Shown here one piece after another: positions 14,555 through 18,457 of a DNA stretch of 18,457 nucleotides (position 1 is its first letter; each line of letters starts with the position of its first letter). A program made the translations under genes and the position numbers. This stretch comes from Clostridium sp. UBA4108 (GTDB lineage Bacteria > Bacillota > Clostridia > Clostridiales > Clostridiaceae): assembly GCA_002381695.1 (NCBI GenBank), contig DFXM01000020.1, forward strand, positions 526,988 through 545,444, given 5' to 3'. The notes below the pieces were generated by a model. That model was not told where the DNA came from, ran no database searches, and was given only the letters and a program-made list of their open reading frames with translations.

Positions 14555-15643
14555 ATGACAAATAGTTTTGAACACTTATATGAATTAGGATTAACTAAGA
14601 CTTTCCATGGGGAATTTTTAAACAAATATAAAGAAGGAAAGTTTTTAGGGAGAGTAACAGTAGAGCAAAAAGGCATATATAGAGTTGCCACAGAATATAA
14701 CGAGGTAAATGCTAGAGTATCAGGAAGGTTTATTTATGATAGCCTTAGTAAAGAGGACTATCCAGCAGTAGGTGATTGGGTAATATTAGATAGAGATAGT
14801 GATGCAAAGGGTGAAGGGGTTATACATGAAGTTCTACCTCGCAGAAGCAAGCTTTCAAGGAAGGTAGCTGGAGGCAGGTCTGATGAACAGATAATATGTG
14901 CTAACGTAAGTAAAATATTTATAACCATGGCACTTAATAATGATTATAATTTAAGAAAGCTTGAAAGATATATGACCATATGTTGGGATAGTGGTGCTAT
15001 TCCAGTGGTGATTTTAACTAAAGCTGATTTATGTGAGGATTTACATGAAAAAGTAAGTGAGGTTGAGAATATAGCACTGGGTATGGAAGTGTTTTATATA
15101 AGTTCATTAACTGGTGAAGGAATAGAAGATGTGGCAGATTCTATTAACAGCGAGGATACAGTGGCTTTTGTAGGTTCTTCAGGAGTTGGTAAATCAACTT
15201 TAATTAATAGATTATTAGGGTATGATAAACAGGCAACAGGAGGAATAAGAAACTCAGATGACAAAGGTAAGCATACCACCACTCATAGAGAATTAATAAC
15301 TATGCCCACAGGAGGAGTAGTTATTGATACTCCTGGAATGAGAGAATTACAGCTACTTGATGATGTAGATGGTGTAGATAACTCTTTTAAGGATATTCTA
15401 GAATTATCTCAGCAATGTAGATTTGTAGATTGTACCCATACTAGTGAACCAGGTTGCGCTGTGAAAAGGGCTATTGAAGATGGAGTCATAGAGGAAAAAA
15501 GGTTAACTAATTACTTTAAACTAAAAAAAGAAGCAGAGTATATGGAGAGAAAGATTAATAAGTCTATTGCATCAAGCTATAAAAAGCAGATGGCATCTAG
15601 GAATAAAGAAATAAGAGAAAAATTTAAGAAGAGTAAATATTAA
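14555..15643 (+). CDS. rsgA: Ribosome small-subunit-dependent GTPase A (long form)
   Basis: The 362-aa circularly permuted GTPase helps late 30S subunit maturation. It has an N-terminal OB-fold region (to about 110), then G4 TKAD (155-158), G5-like SSLTG (183-187), G1 GSSGVGKS (207-214), a G2 region with KHTTTH (239-244), G3 DTPG (258-261), and a zinc knuckle with C288, C293, H295 and C301. It is longer than the approximately 290-aa form usual in Firmicutes, with an N-terminal extension and a basic C-terminal tail ending KKSKY. It may therefore be a second RsgA paralogue in this genome rather than the housekeeping copy. AGGAGGA precedes the ATG. It is preceded by P4 and a terminator and followed by a large inverted-repeat element. 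Confidence 0.93.
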   Translation: MTNSFEHLYELGLTKTFHGEFLNKYKEGKFLGRVTVEQKGIYRVATEYNEVNARVSGRFIYDSLSKEDYPAVGDWVILDRDSDAKGEGVIHEVLPRRSKLSRKVAGGRSDEQIICANVSKIFITMALNNDYNLRKLERYMTICWDSGAIPVVILTKADLCEDLHEKVSEVENIALGMEVFYISSLTGEGIEDVADSINSEDTVAFVGSSGVGKSTLINRLLGYDKQATGGIRNSDDKGKHTTTHRELITMPTGGVVIDTPGMRELQLLDDVDGVDNSFKDILELSQQCRFVDCTHTSEPGCAVKRAIEDGVIEEKRLTNYFKLKKEAEYMERKINKSIASSYKKQMASRNKEIREKFKKSKY

Positions 15644-15654
15644 AACTTTAAATT

Positions 15655-15745
15655 AGGCTCTATGAAAGAAAAAAACATTAAGAAATACAACATAATCGAG
15701 AGAATGTAGTTGTTGTATTTTAGCTTTTTTACTTGAATAGAGCCT
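15655..15745. repeat. Nested 91-bp inverted-repeat element, also terminator of rsgA
   Basis: The outer arms AGGCTCTAT (15655-15663) and ATAGAGCCT (15737-15745) enclose partly matching A-rich/T-rich tracts and an inner hairpin AAATACAACA (15683-15692) / TGTTGTATTT (15711-15720). A T-run (15725-15730) follows the inner hairpin, so it can terminate rsgA. The outer GGCTCTAT ends look like the terminal repeats of an insertion sequence or MITE. No clear target duplication is seen (TT on the left, TAG on the right). Confidence 0.6.
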
Positions 15746-15828
15746 TAGTAAATCAATCTTTTGAAATGGTTTGAGAGTAATAATATTGCAGATCTAAAAT
15801 CAACAATATATTAAAATAGAGTTTCAAT

Positions 15829-16404
15829 TTATTTTAAAATTTCTACCATTGAACCATTTTTAAGACCAGCTGCATTTCCTTCATCTATATCAACATGCAT
15901 TTCTAGTGCATATTCTGGATTAACTCTAACTAAAACATTATCAAATACTAATCCTCTTTTACCTTGAATTTTTACGCTAACTACTTCTTTATCAGTGACA
16001 CTAAAGATTTCAGCATCAGAAGTATGCATATGTATATGTCTTCCAGCAGCAATAACTCCTTTATTAAGCTCAACTTCGCCTTTTGGACCAACAATTTTTG
16101 CTCCTGGACTATCTATTAAGTCACCTGAGTCTCTTACTGGTGGAGTTACCCCTAATACAAAACTATCAGTTAAAGAAATCTCAATTTGAGTTTCTTTTCT
16201 TACGGGTCCTAATACTCTTATTCCCTTAAGTGTTCCTTTGGGTCCAACAATATCAACCTTCTCATTTGCAGCAAATTGACCAGGTTGAGATAAGTCCTTC
16301 ATTTTTGTTAATTCAAAGCCTTGTCCAAACAAGACCTCTAAGTCTGCTTGGCTTAAATGTAAGTGTTTATTTGATAATCCAACTGGAACCATTTTTTTTG
16401 TCAT
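15829..16404 (-). CDS. pduL: Phosphate propanoyltransferase (PduL-type phosphotransacylase)
   Basis: The 191-aa protein interconverts acyl-CoA and acyl-phosphate (propionyl or acetyl), with zinc in the active site. The histidine motifs are visible: NKHLHLS (12-18, H14 and H16), GRHIHMH (121-127) and EMHVDIDEGNAAG (168-180). The tandem beta-barrel halves are marked by the repeated VGPKG (53-57 and 105-109). There is no N-terminal microcompartment-targeting extension, and no pdu or eut genes are near, so it probably acts in the cytoplasm, for example in ATP formation with acetate or propionate kinase. The start follows AAGGGGGA. It is a single-gene unit. Confidence 0.95.
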   Translation of the reverse strand: MTKKMVPVGLSNKHLHLSQADLEVLFGQGFELTKMKDLSQPGQFAANEKVDIVGPKGTLKGIRVLGPVRKETQIEISLTDSFVLGVTPPVRDSGDLIDSPGAKIVGPKGEVELNKGVIAAGRHIHMHTSDAEIFSVTDKEVVSVKIQGKRGLVFDNVLVRVNPEYALEMHVDIDEGNAAGLKNGSMVEILK

Positions 16405-16447
16405 GTTTAAAATCCCCCTTATATGATTAATTTATATTGCAATATAC

Positions 16448-16477
16448 ATTATATATAAATTATGAGAAAAATACCAA
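16448..16477 (-). promoter_or_regulatory. pduL promoter
   Basis: On the minus strand, TTGGTA (16477-16472) and TATAAT (16453-16448) are separated by 18 bp, upstream of pduL. This implies pduL does not need transcription from the MerT-like gene upstream. Confidence 0.55.
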
Positions 16478-16557
16478 CTTAAATAGGAAATTATATTTTA
16501 GAATATTTAATTTAAAATACTTTTAAGGTAACCTCTTAATTGTAGATATAAGGGATA

Positions 16558-16845
16558 TTATAAAAATAGAGGGGAATAAAGTATTAAGCCACAGAGCAAT
16601 GCACATATCCAAAAGATTACTTTACTTTTTTTAGAGGAGTTCTTTTTATCAATGGTAATATAGGCAAAATATAATGAAATAGCTGTAATTATAACAAAAA
16701 TAGGTTTATATTTTGATAGTCCTGAGAAATATGTTAAGCCTGCTGTCCCTAGACCTAGGGAAATGAGTATAGCTCCACCACTTCAGCATATAATGGCAAA
16801 TAGAGCTGAGATTACAGAAAATACACTTAATAATTTTTCTTTCAT
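16558..16845 (-). CDS. Candidate selenocysteine-containing MerT/MerF-like membrane protein (in-frame TGA at codon 21)
   Basis: The frame runs from an ATG at 16845 with a strong AGGAGGAAGCA site to a TAA at 16558: 95 residues if the TGA at 16785-16783 is read as Sec. The protein begins MKEKLLSVFSVISALFAIIC, then Sec21, then SGGAILISLGLGTAGLTYF. It has three hydrophobic segments (about 7-33, 47-64 and 76-94) and Cys81/Cys85 in the last. The layout matches MerT/MerF soft-metal importers, whose first membrane segment carries a vicinal Cys-Cys pair followed by a Gly-rich LGxxG turn; here the second Cys is replaced by Sec. A hairpin with loop AGGUCU lies 26 nt after the TGA. The reading frame stays open and family-like on both sides of the TGA. 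The alternative is a recent Cys-to-stop mutation (TGC or TGT to TGA). No merP, merA or sel genes are in the window. Confidence 0.72.
16746..16785 (-). promoter_or_regulatory. Putative bacterial SECIS element with its UGA
   Basis: Read on the minus strand, the TGA (16785-16783) is followed after 21 nt by TCCCTAGGTCTAGGGA (16761-16746). This forms a perfect 5-bp stem UCCCU/AGGGA with loop AGGUCU (or 6 bp with loop GGUC). AGGUCU is the apical loop sequence of the E. coli fdhF SECIS, whose G-U contacts SelB. Known bacterial SECIS hairpins place the loop about 16-37 nt after the UGA; here it is 26-27 nt. The bulged U of the E. coli element is not evident. Confidence 0.7.
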
Positions 16846-16897
16846 TGCTTCCTCCTGAAATATATATTTTTACATTTGTGATTGTTTTACTATGTTT

Positions 16898-16929
16898 TTG
16901 ATAATGAACTATATATTATTATGTAGTTC
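16898..16929. repeat. Related repeat copy D with GAACTA/TAGTTC dyad
   Basis: TTGATAATGAACTATATATTATTAT (25 nt in two pieces: TTGATAATGAACTA and ATATTATTAT) matches the copy at 18345-18369 at 23 of 25 positions. It also contains the dyad GAACTA (16906-16911) / TAGTTC (16924-16929). It lies about 50-80 bp upstream of the candidate selenoprotein gene. The TTGATAATGA half resembles half of a Fur box but not a whole one. The region 16846-17312 otherwise holds repeat copy B and A/T-rich sequence without a gene. Confidence 0.6.
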
Positions 16930-17053
16930 TAAAACTAAGAATTATTTAAATTAGAATCTTATATTTTAATATATAGATATTATGATTATACCATAGATAA
17001 ATATATTTACTTTAATAAATATATTAGATTTTAAAATTTATCTTGTATATAGA

Positions 17054-17132
17054 TTGTAATAATGAAACTCAATTTCAACAATTTATTAAGTACACTTATA
17101 ATATGAATTATCTTTATTACAACTTATATATA
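17054..17132 (+). repeat. Dispersed intergenic repeat, copy B
   Basis: The unit is bounded by TTGTAATAA (17054-17062) and its exact inverse TTATTACAA (17114-17122), followed by CTTATATATA. Inside are TGAAACTCAATTTCA, a short dyad, and AATATGAATTATC. It matches copy C (2796-2874, minus) over its whole length and copy A at both ends. It lies about 180 bp upstream of the gene at 17313 in the same orientation. Confidence 0.75.
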
Positions 17133-17312
17133 ATGCTTATTTTGCTACATAGTATAGTTACAACTAAAAAACTACTCCTAAGAATCTTTTACTATGGAAA
17201 AAATTAAATATATTCCATATGTTCAAAATGTGAGTTATAATTAAGATTATATAGGATATGGATGTAAACTATTAAAAAATTAAATATTTTAAGGGAGTTT
17301 AATGGGGATTTT

Positions 17313-18308
17313 ATGTTTTTGCAAGAATATATTATAGACATTGCGATTTTCCCAGTTACTATTATTTTCCTTATATTATCAATTGGAATTTTTATAGATA
17401 AAGTTATAAGGTTAAAAAAGTATAGTGGAAGACAGAGACTGAAAACTACATCGGGGCTTTTTATACTATTTATTATGTTAACAGTTATACAGATATGTAT
17501 TGGAGTTTCAAATCTAGAAATTAAATATACATGTATAAATGATATTTCACCAACAATAATGACATTATCACTGGCATTAATGTCATACAGATACAATTTT
17601 ATTGTTGATAAAGGATTGTTTATAAATGGGAATATCATATTATGGCAAGATATAAAAGCATGGAATTGGAATAAGGATGAGAAAGATACAATAATTATAG
17701 AATATTCTAAGGATAGTAATGATATTATAAAGAATTTAACCTTTGGGGTTAAGGATAGACAAGCTAAAGAAATAGAAAGCTTATTAACTTCAAAGAATAA
17801 TTCTAAAATAAATTTTGTAAAAGAAAATAAAACAAATATGAGAAGTATAATAGCTTGGAGTATATGTGGATTATTGATTACAGGTGTAGTAGTAAATACA
17901 TATATTAAGATAGCTCCTAAAAGTATAGAAAGCTTTCTAGGAGATATTTTAAATAATGATAAATATATAGCCATTAATTTGGTAGAGAAAAAATATAAGA
18001 ATAATAATCTACAAGAGGATAACATGAGAATAGAAGAAGTTCAGAACCAGCTTATGAACAATATGAGTACATTAAAAGTAAGAAAGTTAGATTTTGAAGT
18101 TAATCCTAATCAATTTAATAAGGATACTTTAGAATTATATTTTGTAGATGAGGCTAATAATATAACTACTATAAAGGTATATCAAGACCTAAGAACTTTA
18201 CGAATAACTCAAGGTGAGAAGGTAGAACATTATTGGGTTGAAGGTGTAAATATAACTAAGAAATTTTTATTGCATAATCCAAAACAAAGTAATTTATCAT
18301 GTTATTAA
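17313..18308 (+). CDS. Membrane protein of unknown function, DUF5673-like N-terminal part
   Basis: The 331-aa protein has predicted membrane segments near residues 8-28, 48-66, 78-92 and 178-198. Between the third and fourth is a cytoplasmic-type domain with GLFINGNIILWQDIKAWNW (101-119), the kind of W-x-x-I-x-x-W motif seen in DUF5673/PH-like membrane-associated domains. After the last span, a soluble region of about 130 residues, rich in Asn and Lys, ends in short beta-like stretches (TLELYFVD, TTIKVYQD and TLRITQG). GGGGA lies just before the ATG. The opposite strand is also open for 273 codons, but that frame has no ribosome site and looks like a shadow. No function can be assigned. Confidence 0.75.
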   Translation: MFLQEYIIDIAIFPVTIIFLILSIGIFIDKVIRLKKYSGRQRLKTTSGLFILFIMLTVIQICIGVSNLEIKYTCINDISPTIMTLSLALMSYRYNFIVDKGLFINGNIILWQDIKAWNWNKDEKDTIIIEYSKDSNDIIKNLTFGVKDRQAKEIESLLTSKNNSKINFVKENKTNMRSIIAWSICGLLITGVVVNTYIKIAPKSIESFLGDILNNDKYIAINLVEKKYKNNNLQEDNMRIEEVQNQLMNNMSTLKVRKLDFEVNPNQFNKDTLELYFVDEANNITTIKVYQDLRTLRITQGEKVEHYWVEGVNITKKFLLHNPKQSNLSCY

Positions 18309-18344
18309 TGTTTTTGAAATAATTGGCTTTGTTTTAATATAGTG

Positions 18345-18370
18345 TTGATAATGAACTACAGATTATTATT
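18345..18370. repeat. Related repeat copy E
   Basis: TTGATAATGAACTA (18345-18358) followed by CAG and ATTATTAT matches 16898-16922 at 23 of 25 positions. Reading the minus strand, AATAATAATCTGTAGTTCA also resembles the start of copies A and C. Confidence 0.6.
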
Positions 18371-18395
18371 CACAGCTTTGCATAAGTTCAACTAG

Positions 18396-18420
18396 AGATT
18401 CCTTTGCTCTGCAGGAATCT
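18396..18420. repeat. Inverted repeat at right edge
   Basis: AGATTCCT (18396-18403) pairs perfectly with AGGAATCT (18413-18420) around a 9-nt loop. There is no T-run. On the minus strand it begins TTAGATTCCTGCA, like the left-edge sequence around 10-23. It is probably a module of the same dispersed repeat family, cut by the window end. Confidence 0.6.
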
Positions 18421-18457
18421 AAGTTTACACTTAAACCGTTTCGAAAGCTTGATTTAC

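Noticed and set aside
16558..16845. Reading the MerT-like locus simply as a pseudogene
   Set aside because: There is only one interruption, a TGA exactly at the second metal-site position, with an intact frame, a strong ribosome site and a SECIS-like hairpin. Recoding explains more than decay, though decay cannot be excluded from this window alone.
17204..18025. 273-codon open frame on the minus strand opposite the gene at 17313
   Set aside because: It has no ribosome site, and its composition (hydrophobic runs of Ile, Ser, Leu and Phe) is typical of the complement of an A/T-rich gene. The plus-strand frame has a start site and a recognisable domain pattern.

Overview
The window is low-GC DNA with strong purine-rich ribosome binding sites and A/T-rich intergenic regions. 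Its gene set (class I hybrid-cluster protein, hydrogenase-like sensor, PduL, clostridial-style MFS and XRE/TPR proteins) points to an anaerobic Firmicute, most likely Clostridium sensu lato. It reads as chromosomal accessory or regulatory territory. No complete insertion sequence, phage module, rRNA, tRNA or CRISPR array is visible.

Left part (1-4337). A divergent XTP/ITP pyrophosphatase-like gene (+) converges on hcp (-) across a shared bidirectional terminator. hcp has a GTAAC-N4-GTTAC palindrome centred about 41.5 bp before the predicted transcription start, as expected for control by an HcpR-type CRP/FNR regulator. An MFS exporter (-) is divergent from an XRE/TPR regulator (+).

Middle (4338-9222). 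The XRE/TPR regulator is followed by a MerR-methyltransferase fusion with a textbook MerR promoter (19-bp spacer with a dyad inside it). A 0.8-kb stretch follows that holds three very short genes with strong signals; two of them are tandem paralogues of 45 and 43 aa. A Na/Pi cotransporter (-) follows. It is preceded by three TTAACA boxes with an exact 11-bp period (Pho box).

Right part (9223-18457). A YtrA-type GntR/ABC/permease/lipoprotein cluster has a near-palindromic operator. Next is a soluble protein that fuses ferredoxin clusters, a [FeFe]-hydrogenase H-domain and a chemotaxis-receptor signalling domain. A free-standing 24-aa peptide gene precedes a long-form rsgA. A nested 91-bp inverted-repeat element and pduL (-) follow.

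The most interesting feature is a short MerT/MerF-like membrane protein gene at 16558-16845 (-). Its second metal-site residue is encoded by an in-frame TGA, giving Cys20-Sec21. A hairpin with the loop AGGUCU lies downstream in the position expected of a bacterial SECIS element. It is probably a selenocysteine-containing soft-metal transporter and would be missed or split by ordinary gene calling.

An intergenic repeat family (about 39-132, 2796-2874 and 17054-17132, plus related half-elements at 16898 and 18345) sits about 160-180 bp upstream of three genes, in the same orientation as each gene.
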